DNA of 58,509 nt from JANQKX01 sp039028695 (GCA_039028695.1 JBCCHN010000015.1:1-58509); one strand, 5' to 3'. Positions 17,970 to 26,077 are shown, counted from the first letter of the stretch. Made by a program: numbers and translations. Notes: generated by a model from the sequence alone, not told the origin.

Positions 17970-18416
17970 ATGCAGCGCAAAATTGTTCCCGACATTGTCA
18001 ACAATCAGGACATTTCCTTGGTGCCGTCGGACATAACCGTTCGCCAGGCGGCCGAACAAATGGCCGAGCGCCATATCGGGGCGCTTTTGGTGGGTAAGGC
18101 AGGTCAGTTGGAGGGGATTTTTACCGAACGGGACGTTATGTCCCGCGTGGTGGCCAAGGGCTTGGATCCGGACACCACCCAGATTGCCGCGGTGATGACC
18201 AGAAATCCGGATACGGTTAAGCCCGAAGATTTAGCGGTGAATGCCTTGAGTCACATGCACATCAAGGGATATCGTCACCTGCCCGTGGTGTCGGATGCCG
18301 GCGTGGTGGGGATTGTATCAATTCGCGACCTTTACGCGGCAGTGAAAAGTCAGCTCGAAGACGATTTGCATCAGCACGAGGCTTTCATCTTCGGAACGGG
18401 CTACGGTTCTGGGTAA
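17970..18416 (+). CDS. Stand-alone CBS-domain pair protein
   Basis: A 148-residue protein consisting almost entirely of two CBS motifs, VTERD-type in the first half (IFTERDVMSRVV) and GIVSIRDLYAAV in the second. Such pairs bind adenosine nucleotides and sense energy state, but no effector domain is attached. The ATG at 17970 is chosen because GGAGG lies 5 bases upstream; a longer frame beginning within the preceding gene is unlikely. It follows the CorB-type gene, whose own CBS pair is distinct. Its partner is unknown. Confidence 0.85.
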   Translation: MQRKIVPDIVNNQDISLVPSDITVRQAAEQMAERHIGALLVGKAGQLEGIFTERDVMSRVVAKGLDPDTTQIAAVMTRNPDTVKPEDLAVNALSHMHIKGYRHLPVVSDAGVVGIVSIRDLYAAVKSQLEDDLHQHEAFIFGTGYGSG

Positions 18417-18509
18417 GTTTGGCCGATTGACGCCTGTGGGAGCCTCCTCGATAGTACGGCGCAAATCTCACCATTCATTCGATAAACGGTAAGTTTCTGA
18501 GCGTCGACC

Positions 18510-19070
18510 ATGCCCCTATCCCCACCTGTACAGCGTGAGGCTCTTCACAAACGACTCTACGAGATGCGGGGATATCAACGAAAAGACGGCCTATGGGATA
18601 TCGAGGGCCTCATTGTTGATACTAAGACCTATGCTTTCGAAAATGAGTTTCGCGGCACCATCGAACCGGACGTGCCCCTGCATGAAATGGTCATTCGTTT
18701 GACGCTGGATGACGACTTTGTGGTGCGGGACATTGAAGGAGTGACGGAGAATGGACCCTTTGAGGTCTGTCCGTCCATCACGCCCAACCTCAAAAAGATG
18801 ATTGGCCGAAAGGTAGGCCCGGGCTGGCGTAAGGCAATTCGGCAGAACCTTGGTGGCGTGGAAGGCTGCACGCACTTATCGGAGTTATTGGGGGCCATGG
18901 CGACCGTTGCCTACCAGACCCTCTATCCCACGCTCGCCAAGCGAGAGAGGGGCAAGCCCCGTGAGGGTAAGCCCGGTTTGTTGAATAGTTGCCACGCCTT
19001 TCGCAGCGACGGAGAGATTACAAAAAAATCCTGGCCTGAATTTTATACAGGTCCCCGTGACCTGGATTGA
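18510..19070 (+). CDS. DUF2889 family protein
   Basis: A 186-residue protein recognised as DUF2889 by REALHKRLYEMRGY-like N-terminus, GLWDIEG, LHEMVIRLTLDDD, CPSITPNLKKMIG and GWRKAI--LGGVEGCTHLSELLG. The family is cytosolic and without a known function; members often lie near degradation or acyl-CoA genes. The conserved Cys-Thr-His in GCTHL and the Cys in CPSI could be functional, which is inference only. It ends the rightward aroK-aroB-CorB-CBS run and converges on the ribbon-helix-helix gene with a 51-base gap. Confidence 0.88.
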   Translation: MPLSPPVQREALHKRLYEMRGYQRKDGLWDIEGLIVDTKTYAFENEFRGTIEPDVPLHEMVIRLTLDDDFVVRDIEGVTENGPFEVCPSITPNLKKMIGRKVGPGWRKAIRQNLGGVEGCTHLSELLGAMATVAYQTLYPTLAKRERGKPREGKPGLLNSCHAFRSDGEITKKSWPEFYTGPRDLD

Positions 19071-19121
19071 GTCTTGTTTCGACGCCCACTCTTCTAAGCT
19101 GAGGTGAAATTCATCGCCGCC

Positions 19122-19448
19122 CTAAAGGCTCCCGTGACCAGCGGACGCATGACCGTCTTCGGTTGCGGCAATTTTAAAATAACACAGGGTATAAACACGG
19201 ATCGCCGCGGTCAGCGTGGACTCCCGCCTGCGTTCGTTCACCCGCAGGCACAGCTCACTCAGGGACCATTGCTCACGCCGGCATATCTCCTCAAGAGCAT
19301 CCCACATGGCCCGTTCCAGGCGGACCGAGGTGCGTTTGCGGCCCAACATGACGTTGCGGTTGATCAAGGTGCTTGAAGCCATGCCCTGGGCGCCGACCGC
19401 CGCTTGGCCACTGCCCGCATTGGGCTGCGAGGATCCGATCCCGTCCAT
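19122..19448 (-). CDS. Ribbon-helix-helix DNA-binding protein
   Basis: A 108-residue protein with a C-terminal ribbon-helix-helix domain: the strand RKRTSVRLE, helix MWDALEEICRREQWSLSELC and helix TLTAAIRVYTLCYFK. This matches the small alphaproteobacterial RHH family annotated only as DNA-binding. The ATG at 19448 is chosen for a GGAAAA upstream; ATG 19493 and TTG 19511 are alternatives. The first 30 residues are low-complexity. It diverges from the J-protein/cobS/cobT run, and the gap between them holds a palindrome and a tandem repeat, so autoregulation and control of that run are plausible. Confidence 0.82.
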   Translation of the reverse strand: MDGIGSSQPNAGSGQAAVGAQGMASSTLINRNVMLGRKRTSVRLERAMWDALEEICRREQWSLSELCLRVNERRRESTLTAAIRVYTLCYFKIAATEDGHASAGHGSL

Positions 19449-19520
19449 GCTTTTTCCGAAAATTCGACCTTGTTGTGCCAAACCCTTATGCATCAAACAA
19501 CCGATGCGCAACTGAAAAGA

Positions 19521-19549
19521 ATATTATTTCAAAAAATTGCATCTTTTAA
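19521..19549 (-). promoter_or_regulatory. Putative promoter of the ribbon-helix-helix gene
   Basis: On the minus strand, TTAAAA (plus 19544-19549) and TAATAT (plus 19521-19526) are exactly 17 bases apart, each matching four of six consensus bases. The -35 abuts the palindrome at 19550-19566. Confidence 0.4.
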
Positions 19550-19566
19550 GAGTAAATCGTTTACTC
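19550..19566. promoter_or_regulatory. Palindromic operator candidate between divergent genes
   Basis: GAGTAAA-TCG-TTTACTC is a perfect 7-3-7 palindrome centred between two facing promoter candidates. Its right arm forms the -35 box of the J-protein promoter. A protein bound here could control both directions; the ribbon-helix-helix product encoded alongside is the obvious candidate. Confidence 0.55.
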
Positions 19567-19588
19567 AAATATTTTTCCGACTGATATT
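19560..19588 (+). promoter_or_regulatory. Putative promoter of J-protein-cobS-cobT
   Basis: TTTACT (19560-19565) and GATATT (19583-19588) are 17 bases apart, each matching four of six consensus positions. The -35 lies in the palindrome and the -10 within the first copy of a 13-bp tandem repeat. Confidence 0.4.
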
Positions 19589-19607
19589 CAATTTTGATAT
19601 TCAATTT
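19582..19607. repeat. Perfect 13-bp tandem repeat
   Basis: TGATATTCAATTT occurs twice head to tail without mismatch, covering the -10 and start region of the J-protein promoter. Direct repeats are typical binding targets of ribbon-helix-helix dimers, so this may be a second operator. Confidence 0.8.
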
Positions 19608-19645
19608 TGGCGAAGGGCGGGGGCATCATCTTGTCTGCACCGGGC

Positions 19646-20227
19646 ATGAAGGTCATATTGACCACCATGGAAGTGGAAAACTTGAACATCCCCTCGGAGG
19701 GGGCCAAAGACCAAGACAAAGATGCCTTTCGGGCCTGCGATCGCGAAAATTGCCAGGCTGAGGGGAAATTTCGCGCGCCAAGGGCTCGGGACCACTTGAA
19801 CAGCTACTACTGGTTTTGCCTGGAGCATGTGCGTGAATATAACGCCGCTTGGGATTATTTTGCCGGCTTTAGTGCGGAAGAAATTGAACGTCACCGCCGT
19901 CGTGATGCGACCTGGCAGCGGCCCTCTTGGCCGTTTGCAGGCCGCAAGGCAAATGGGGACCCCATGGCCGGCATCCGCGACGATTTTGGTTTTTTCGGCG
20001 AGAAAGCACAAAAGCCCCACTGCGATCAGCCGAAAAGCGAAAGGGATCGGGCGCTGGCCCTATTGAACCTTGACAATTGTGCCTCTTTCAGTTCTGTCAA
20101 GTCGCGTTATAAGGAACTGGTAAAACAGTTGCATCCCGATGCGAATGGCGGTGATCCGCAGGCTGAGGAGCAGTTGAAGGTCGTTAACCAAGCCTACGCG
20201 ACTCTCAAGGCAGCTTTTTCCCGTTAG
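19646..20227 (+). CDS. J-domain protein with N-terminal Cys/His cluster
   Basis: A 193-residue co-chaperone-like protein. The J domain is C-terminal (about 134-193) with HPD at 163-165 and NQAYATL near the end. The N-terminal half has Cys31, Cys36, Cys58 and His61 in a C-x4-C...C-x2-H layout, flanking the conserved NSYYWFCLEHVREYNAAWDY region, which suggests a zinc site. Translation may begin at ATG 19646 or ATG 19667; neither has a strong ribosome-binding site. It lies 39 bases before cobS, an arrangement I recall from other alphaproteobacteria, so it may help DnaK act on the cobaltochelatase AAA+ subunits. Confidence 0.85.
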   Translation: MKVILTTMEVENLNIPSEGAKDQDKDAFRACDRENCQAEGKFRAPRARDHLNSYYWFCLEHVREYNAAWDYFAGFSAEEIERHRRRDATWQRPSWPFAGRKANGDPMAGIRDDFGFFGEKAQKPHCDQPKSERDRALALLNLDNCASFSSVKSRYKELVKQLHPDANGGDPQAEEQLKVVNQAYATLKAAFSR

Positions 20228-20266
20228 GCCAGGCAACTTGTTCAAACACAAATATTGGATTTACAA

Positions 20267-21262
20267 ATGGCAGCTCAAAACGCCAGTGGCGATCTTCCCT
20301 CGCATAGCCCCGACATAACGGTCTCGGTGCGACAAACCTTTGGCATCGATTGCGATATGCAGGTGCCGGCCTATAGCCAAGGTAACGACCATGTGCCCGA
20401 TATCGATAGCGCCTATCGTTTCGACCGAGACACGACCTTGGCCATCTTGGCCGGTTTTGCCCATAACCGTCGGGTTATGATCCAAGGCTATCACGGCACC
20501 GGCAAATCCACGCACATTGAGCAAGTCTCGGCACGGCTCAATTGGCCCTGCATTCGCATCAATCTGGACAGCCATATCAGCCGCATTGACCTGGTGGGCA
20601 AGGACGCGATCGTGCTGCAGGACGGTAAGCAGGTGACCGAGTTCCGCGAAGGCCTTTTGCCCTGGGCTTTGCAACGGGCCACCGCCCTGGTCTTCGACGA
20701 ATATGATGCCGGGCGTCCGGATGTGATGTTCGTGATCCAGCGGATCCTCGAGGTGGGCGGCAAGTTGACTCTTTTGGATCAAAACAAAGTGATCCATCCC
20801 CATCCGGCTTTCCGACTGTTCTCCACTTCCAACACCGTTGGCCTGGGCGACACCACGGGCCTCTACCACGGCACTCAGCAAATTAATCAGGGCCAGATGG
20901 ATCGTTGGAATATCGTCGCCACTTTGAATTATCTGCCCCACGACACGGAAGTGGACATCGTCCTTGCCAAGGCGCCGGAGTATGACAGCCAAGAAGGGCG
21001 CGATACCCTTGCGGCCATGGTGTCGCTGGCGGATTTGACTCGCAGCGGCTTTGTCAATGGCGACATCTCCACGGTCATGAGCCCGCGTACGGTGATCACC
21101 TGGGCGGAAAATGCCCGCATTTTTGACGATGTGGCCTTTGCCTTTCGGGTAACCTTTTTGAACAAGTGCGACGAAATCGAACGCTCAGTCGTTGCCGAGT
21201 ATTATCAAAGGTGCTTCGGTAGCGAATTGCCTGAATCCAGCGTTTCCGCGACGCTGGTTTGA
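20267..21262 (+). CDS. cobS: Aerobic cobaltochelatase subunit CobS
   Basis: A 331-residue AAA+ protein of the MoxR-like chelatase group. Walker A is GYHGTGKST (74-82), Walker B ALVFDEYDAGRPDVM, and sensor region LFSTSNTVGLGDTTGLYHGT. With CobT it forms the ATP-driven motor that helps CobN insert cobalt into hydrogenobyrinate a,c-diamide. The ATG at 20267 is taken as start; a TTG four codons earlier has no better support. cobT follows after 69 bases. CobN is not in this window. Confidence 0.96.
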   Translation: MAAQNASGDLPSHSPDITVSVRQTFGIDCDMQVPAYSQGNDHVPDIDSAYRFDRDTTLAILAGFAHNRRVMIQGYHGTGKSTHIEQVSARLNWPCIRINLDSHISRIDLVGKDAIVLQDGKQVTEFREGLLPWALQRATALVFDEYDAGRPDVMFVIQRILEVGGKLTLLDQNKVIHPHPAFRLFSTSNTVGLGDTTGLYHGTQQINQGQMDRWNIVATLNYLPHDTEVDIVLAKAPEYDSQEGRDTLAAMVSLADLTRSGFVNGDISTVMSPRTVITWAENARIFDDVAFAFRVTFLNKCDEIERSVVAEYYQRCFGSELPESSVSATLV

Positions 21263-21294
21263 CCATGGTGCCGAATTTAGGCGGCCGGGACGCT

Positions 21295-21326
21295 TCGAAG
21301 GGATGAGGCATCGAAGGGATAAAGCA
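21295..21326. repeat. Tandem 16-bp repeat carrying Shine-Dalgarno-like cores before cobT
   Basis: TCGAAGGGATGAGGCA (21295-21310) is followed at once by TCGAAGGGATAAAGCA (21311-21326), 14 of 16 bases alike. Both copies hold GAAGGG. They lie in the 69-base cobS-cobT gap, ending 5 bases before the cobT ATG. Confidence 0.75.
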
Positions 21327-21331
21327 GGTCC

Positions 21332-23212
21332 ATGAGCAACCGAGATTCCCCCATCGAGACCTTTAAAAGGGACCTGGCCTCGACGGCACGGGCTATTGCC
21401 AAGAAGCCGGATCTGACCGCCTCGTTTGTGCCGGCCGGCCAAGGCCTGGTGGGCAAGGAATTGCGCCTCACCACGCCGCCGCAAAGCCTGAACCACGGTG
21501 AGGCGGCCTTGGTTCGGGGCGAGGCTGATGCGGCGGCCTTGAAACTCCGCCATCATAATCGCACGCTTCATAGCGAAAACCGGCCTGGCACGCCTGAGGC
21601 CCGGGAAATTTTCGACGCCTTGGAGCAGGCCCGATGCGAGGCTTTGGGCCGGCGCCGTATGATTGGCGTGGGGACAAACCTGGATGCCACCTTGGACGAG
21701 CGCTTGCGCGGACGCGGCTACCATCGGGCCCAATCTCGCGAGGACGTGCCGCTTTCCGAAGTTTTGCGGCTTTTGGCCTGCGAGGCCATGACCGGAGACA
21801 AGGCGCCGGCCAGCGCTGAAAAAATGCTCGATCTTTGGCGCCCGGCCCTGAGCCCCGATGTTTTGCAGGATCTGACGACCCTGGCGGAGACGGCGAAAGA
21901 TCAAGCCGATTTTGCCAAGTCGGTTCATGACATGCTGGGCCATCTGGACATCGATATGGGCCTGGATGAAGACACGGCCGGCGACGAGGACGACCAATCA
22001 GACAACCAAGAAGATACTCAAAACACCGAGGATAGTGAGGGCCAGCGAGGCGAGGACGAATCCGCTGAAGGGGCCACCTCCATGGAAGGCCAAGAAGGGG
22101 AATCCGACGAAGCCGAAGGCGGCGAGGAACAGGCCGTGGACGCGGACAGCGAGATGATGGAAGGCTCGGGCGATGAAGATCCCGGTCGTCCCGGACCGCC
22201 CCCTGATTGGAGCAATCTGCGCAACGACCGTCCCGAAGACTACTACCGGGCCTATACCGAGAAATTCGACGAGGTGATTGAAGCTCCCGATCTTTGCGAT
22301 CCGGATGAGCTCAGCCGTTTGCGACAAATGCTGGATCAGCAATTGGCCCACCTTCAAGGAGTCATTTCCCGTCTGGCCAACCGCCTGCAGCGGCGCTTGC
22401 TGGCAAAACAAACCCGTTCCTGGGACTTTAACCTGGAGGAAGGGCTGTTGGATACGGCCCGCTTGGCCAGAGTGGTCGTCAACCCCATGCATTCCCTTTC
22501 TTACAAACGGGAAAAAGACATGGAATTCAGGGACACAGTCGTCTCCCTTCTCATTGACAACTCGGGTTCCATGCGCGGCCGGCCCATTACCGTGGCAGCC
22601 ATGTCGGCGGATATACTGGCCCGAACCCTGGAGCGCTGCGGGGTCAAAGTGGAGATTTTGGGCTTTACCACCCGCATGTGGAAGGGCGGCCAGGCCCGTG
22701 AAAAGTGGATCGCCGACGGCAAGCCGGTGAACCCGGGGCGCCTCAATGATCTGCGCCACATTGTCTATAAGCCCGCCGATGCGCCCTGGCGGCGTAGCCG
22801 CAAGAATTTGGGGCTTATGCTGCGCGAAGGCATCCTTAAGGAAAACATCGATGGCGAGGCCCTGCTCTGGGCCCATAATCGCCTGATCGGCCGGCCCGAG
22901 CAGCGGCGTATCCTGATGGTGATCTCCGATGGGGCCCCGGTGGACGACTCCACCCTGTCGGTCAATCCGGGCAACTACCTGGAAAAGCACCTGCGCGAGG
23001 TTATCACCTATATCGAAAACCGCTCACCGGTGGAACTGCTGGCAATCGGCATCGGCCACGACGTCACCCGCTATTACAGCCGCGCCGTCACCATAGTGGA
23101 CGCGGAGCAGTTGGGCGGCACGGTCATGGAAAAACTCGCCGAACTTTTCGACGAGCCCGGCCCCCTGATGCAGCGGGGTGGTGGGGTGCGACGAGCTGCC
23201 GGGGGGCGTTAG
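21332..23212 (+). CDS. cobT: Aerobic cobaltochelatase subunit CobT
   Basis: A 626-residue CobT. The N-terminal helical part (1-205) is followed by a very acidic Asp/Glu-rich linker (about 210-285). The C-terminal von Willebrand A domain begins with the MIDAS signature LIDNSGSM near residue 408, with the later SDGAPVDD segment. Its partner is CobS; together they act as the chaperone-like motor for CobN in aerobic B12 synthesis. The last 4 bases overlap the end of the convergent M15-like gene. The product supplies the cofactor used by methylmalonyl-CoA mutase encoded 7 kb away. Confidence 0.95.
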   Translation: MSNRDSPIETFKRDLASTARAIAKKPDLTASFVPAGQGLVGKELRLTTPPQSLNHGEAALVRGEADAAALKLRHHNRTLHSENRPGTPEAREIFDALEQARCEALGRRRMIGVGTNLDATLDERLRGRGYHRAQSREDVPLSEVLRLLACEAMTGDKAPASAEKMLDLWRPALSPDVLQDLTTLAETAKDQADFAKSVHDMLGHLDIDMGLDEDTAGDEDDQSDNQEDTQNTEDSEGQRGEDESAEGATSMEGQEGESDEAEGGEEQAVDADSEMMEGSGDEDPGRPGPPPDWSNLRNDRPEDYYRAYTEKFDEVIEAPDLCDPDELSRLRQMLDQQLAHLQGVISRLANRLQRRLLAKQTRSWDFNLEEGLLDTARLARVVVNPMHSLSYKREKDMEFRDTVVSLLIDNSGSMRGRPITVAAMSADILARTLERCGVKVEILGFTTRMWKGGQAREKWIADGKPVNPGRLNDLRHIVYKPADAPWRRSRKNLGLMLREGILKENIDGEALLWAHNRLIGRPEQRRILMVISDGAPVDDSTLSVNPGNYLEKHLREVITYIENRSPVELLAIGIGHDVTRYYSRAVTIVDAEQLGGTVMEKLAELFDEPGPLMQRGGGVRRAAGGR

Positions 23213-23847
23213 AGGCTGGCTATTTCTGAGCTGGTCACAAGTTTCGGAAACCCCCGGTACCATTGCCCGTGATCACCGTCATGGTTCTCCATCCCTGCCT
23301 TGGTCAAACAGCCCCGTGGGGTAATGAAAGAGTCGATGCGTCTTAGAGGCCTCTCATGCCACTGGATGTTAAAGGCCGCCAGTTTGGGAAAGAACTGCAA
23401 GTGGCTATAGGGCAGATGGTCGTGGATCCACCAGGCCATGGCGCGCCAGTCTTCGCCTTGGGCATAGCGGTCGGCGAACCAGGGGATAACGATTGAGGCG
23501 CCGGCTCCGATGTGTCCCCCTTTATCTCTCATGTCCCAAATATGATAAGCCGCATTGGCCTCGTTGCTGGCGCATTGACAGCCGTTTTTATTGCCGAAGT
23601 CGTTCACCGCCGCTGCCCGGTAACCTGACCGCACCGCAATGCGGCCGAAGGTGGCCTGTAAGGGTTCCAGCAATATCTTGCAGAGCTGGCGGCCCGCTTC
23701 CACCGCCAGGTCCGGCTCTTCGGGAATGTTGGGGATGCCGTAAAAATCGGCGATCTCGGAATGAAGGAAATCCCGGAAGAAAAAGTTTTGCGATAGGCGG
23801 GCTCGACCCAGATCCTCCAAGCCCTTCATGGATCTGGGTTTGCGCAT
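23209..23847 (-). CDS. Peptidase M15-like fold protein with altered metal site
   Basis: A 212-residue protein resembling the D-Ala-D-Ala carboxypeptidase-like M15 fold. It has LSQNFFFRDFLHSE at the N-terminus, ILLEPLQATFG, VRSGYRAAAVN (72-82) and a late IQWHE (161-165) like the closing W-x-H of the family. The usual S-x-H-x-x-G-x-A-x-D zinc motif is replaced by GGHIGAGASIV (110-120): His112 is kept, the Asp ligand position is Ile119. The region 139-149 is rich in His. There is no signal peptide. The ATG at 23847 has a GC-rich, weak ribosome site, and further upstream the frame is shared with the preceding gene. Assignment is by pattern and uncertain; it could be a cytosolic pseudoenzyme. Confidence 0.6.
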   Translation of the reverse strand: MRKPRSMKGLEDLGRARLSQNFFFRDFLHSEIADFYGIPNIPEEPDLAVEAGRQLCKILLEPLQATFGRIAVRSGYRAAAVNDFGNKNGCQCASNEANAAYHIWDMRDKGGHIGAGASIVIPWFADRYAQGEDWRAMAWWIHDHLPYSHLQFFPKLAAFNIQWHERPLRRIDSFITPRGCLTKAGMENHDGDHGQWYRGFPKLVTSSEIASL

Positions 23848-23872
23848 TTTTTGTCCCGCCCGGCGCGGCCGC

Positions 23873-24637
23873 CTAGAGGTTGTCCTTGAAGAATTGGACG
23901 GTGCGCTCCCAGGCCTGCTTGGCATCCTTTTCGTCATAGCGGCTGCTGGTGGGGTTGGCAAAGCCGTGTTCGGCCTCGTACCAGAAGACCTCGTAGGACT
24001 TGCCCAGGGCGTTCATATTGGCCTCGAAGCCATCGACCATTTCCTGGTTGATCCACTGATCCTTGGTGGCGAAATGACCCAACACGGGGCTCTTGAGGTT
24101 TGCCAGCTCGTCCTCGGGCTGATTGACCCGGCCGTAATAGACCACCGTGGCCTCCACCGGGGAATCGATGGAGGCGTTCAAGGACCAGCCGCCGCCGAAG
24201 CACCAGCCGACCGTGCCCACGCCACCCTGGACCCGCGCGTTCGCACGCAGCCAAGACACCCAGGTCTCGAGCGTTTCCTGGGCGTCTTCGCGAACCACGC
24301 CCTGCATATAGGCCTGAGCCTCCTCGCGCAGGGTCGTGGACTTTCCGTCGTATAGATCCACGGCTAACGCAAGATAACCCTCCTTGGCCAACTCCGCGGC
24401 GACCGCCTTGATTTGATCGTTAAGGCCCCACCATTCGTGGATCAGCATCACCGCCGGGGCGTGCACCTTTCCCGGAACCGCGAGCGAGGCCTGGACGGTC
24501 CGGCCGCTGGGGGTGGCGACCTTCACCTCCTCCAGGCCGGCGGCAACCGCCTTGGCGATATGCGGATTGGCGAGAACGGTAGCCAGGGGCAGGCTAGCCA
24601 GTCCGGTTAAGAGCTTTCGGCGGGCAACGTCGTTCAT
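23873..24637 (-). CDS. Exported dienelactone hydrolase family protein
   Basis: A 254-residue alpha/beta hydrolase. The triad Cys146 (GWCFGG), Asp193 (TKDQW) and His224 (EHGF) matches dienelactone hydrolase. The N-terminus has Arg6-Arg7-Lys followed by a hydrophobic stretch and AKA, which looks like a Tat signal peptide, so the enzyme probably works in the periplasm, unlike classical chloroaromatic DLH. The ATG at 24637 has a strong GGGAGGAAGGA site. The start of the M15-like gene is 25 bases downstream, so the two probably form an operon. The true substrate is unknown. Confidence 0.9.
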   Translation of the reverse strand: MNDVARRKLLTGLASLPLATVLANPHIAKAVAAGLEEVKVATPSGRTVQASLAVPGKVHAPAVMLIHEWWGLNDQIKAVAAELAKEGYLALAVDLYDGKSTTLREEAQAYMQGVVREDAQETLETWVSWLRANARVQGGVGTVGWCFGGGWSLNASIDSPVEATVVYYGRVNQPEDELANLKSPVLGHFATKDQWINQEMVDGFEANMNALGKSYEVFWYEAEHGFANPTSSRYDEKDAKQAWERTVQFFKDNL

Positions 24638-24760
24638 GTCCTTCCTCCCAAATTTTGCCACTTTCGGGTTGGATACCCTTTCAAATCAGGCGGCTATGGG
24701 AAACTATGCCCCCCGCTTGAACGGTAAGCTAGAAAATTTGCTTAACATGGATGTGATGTC

Positions 24761-25792
24761 ATGCGGTTCCTTGGTCTTTTTTTTCTGTGTGCCTCCCTTA
24801 GCCTGCCCTCCAGCGGCGCGTTTGGCGAGGCCTTAGAGCTATTCACCGTCGAACGGCGTTTGAATGTGGAAGACCGCCAGCAAACCCGGGTAGGAGATTT
24901 GGTTTGGCGCGGCGGTATCGAACTGCGAAGCGATCGGGATGACTTCGGCGGCCTCTCCGGTTTGTTGGTCTCTTCCGATGGACGGGAATTCGCTGCTGTC
25001 ACAGACCAAGGCCGCTGGTTTTCAGCTCTTCTTGACTATGATCCCGATGGCTTCTTGGAGGGGCTGAGCAAGCCAGAGATCGGCCGCCTGCATGGCAGCG
25101 ACGGACAAGCCCTCGATAGCAAATTTTTTCAAGACGCCGAGAGTCTCGCGATTTTGCCCGATGGATCCATTTTAGTGTCCTTTGAGCACGATCATCGTAT
25201 TTTGCTGTATCCTTCAAAGGGGTCTGACGCCTCCCTCGCTAGTCCTTTGGCCAATCGGCCCGAGATCTGGCCCCTGTCTGATAAGATGGCGGATTTACCG
25301 GATAATGACGGCATGGAGGCTTTGGTCGAGCTGGATCAAGGCCGCCTCTTAGTTGTTAGCGCCGTTGAGGACGATAACGGAGACTATGAGGGATACTTGT
25401 GGGACGGCGGAGAGTGGCAGACCCTGACCCTGGGCAAATCGGGGGATTACAAGCCAACGGGCGCGGCTTGGCTGCCCGGCGAGGACATATTCCTCTTGGA
25501 ACGGCAGTTTTCGTTGCTTGGCGGGGTGGGAGTGCGGTTGCGCCGAATACCCCTAGATCAGGTGCAAGCGAACAGCCGATTGGTCGGAACCGAGGTTGCC
25601 GAAATCAAGCCGCCCCTCATCATCGATAACTTTGAGGGGATCGCCCTACATCGAAACGCCCAGGGTGAACTCCTAGTCACCCTCCTTTCGGATGATAACT
25701 TCTCTTTTCTGCAGCGCAGTTTATTGCTGATGTTCGCAGTCGATCCGCCACAACAATCAGCCCCGCTTGACGAGGCCGACCCGTCAGGCTGA
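24761..25792 (+). CDS. Secreted phytase-like (esterase-like) beta-propeller protein
   Basis: A 343-residue protein with a signal peptide (FLGLFFLCASLSLPSSGA). The mature part matches the phytase-like family (PF13449 type): FGGLSGLLVSSDGREFAAVTDQGRW, a run of SLAILPDGSILVSFE, DNDGMEALVEL, FEGIALH and LLSDDNFS, which are propeller-blade signatures. Calcium-dependent phosphatase activity is possible but rarely shown for this branch. It diverges from the DLH gene, and its last 9 bases overlap the end of rpmB on the opposite strand, leaving no room for a separate terminator. Confidence 0.85.
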   Translation: MRFLGLFFLCASLSLPSSGAFGEALELFTVERRLNVEDRQQTRVGDLVWRGGIELRSDRDDFGGLSGLLVSSDGREFAAVTDQGRWFSALLDYDPDGFLEGLSKPEIGRLHGSDGQALDSKFFQDAESLAILPDGSILVSFEHDHRILLYPSKGSDASLASPLANRPEIWPLSDKMADLPDNDGMEALVELDQGRLLVVSAVEDDNGDYEGYLWDGGEWQTLTLGKSGDYKPTGAAWLPGEDIFLLERQFSLLGGVGVRLRRIPLDQVQANSRLVGTEVAEIKPPLIIDNFEGIALHRNAQGELLVTLLSDDNFSFLQRSLLLMFAVDPPQQSAPLDEADPSG

Positions 25793-26077
25793 TTGAGCCG
25801 CGGACGCGGTTTTGATCCGGCGCTTAATGTCGCGGGCCTTTTTGCCCAGCTTGGCGGTTGGCGTGGACAGCAGATAGGCGTCTATGCCGCCGTTCTTTTC
25901 GATGGTTCGGATGGCTTGGGTGCTAACCCGGACCTGCACCGTTTCGCCTAGGGCATCGCTGATCAAGGACACCTGCTGAAGGTTCGGCAAAAAGCGGCGG
26001 CGGGTTTTGTTATTGGCGTGGCTCACGTTGTTGCCGGTCTGAACGCCCTTGCCGGTGAAGTCGCAACGTCGTGCCAT
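25784..26077 (-). CDS. rpmB: Large ribosomal subunit protein bL28
   Basis: A 97-residue L28 starting at ATG 26077, giving MARRCDFTGKG and then NNVSHANNKTRRRFLPNLQ, the canonical N-terminus. The C-terminal part (VSTQAIRTIEKNGG, LLSTPTAKLG) is also typical. An in-frame upstream extension to 26146 is spurious. It is a single gene with its own promoter candidate and a leader hairpin (see the entries at 26117-26225). The 3' end overlaps the convergent phytase-like gene by 9 bases. Confidence 0.97.
   Translation of the reverse strand: MARRCDFTGKGVQTGNNVSHANNKTRRRFLPNLQQVSLISDALGETVQVRVSTQAIRTIEKNGGIDAYLLSTPTAKLGKKARDIKRRIKTASAAQSA

Noticed and set aside
20261..22990. Long antisense frames over cobS and cobT (243, 270 and 330 codons)
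   Set aside because: Shadows of strongly biased coding regions; none has recognisable motifs and all lie fully within conserved genes.
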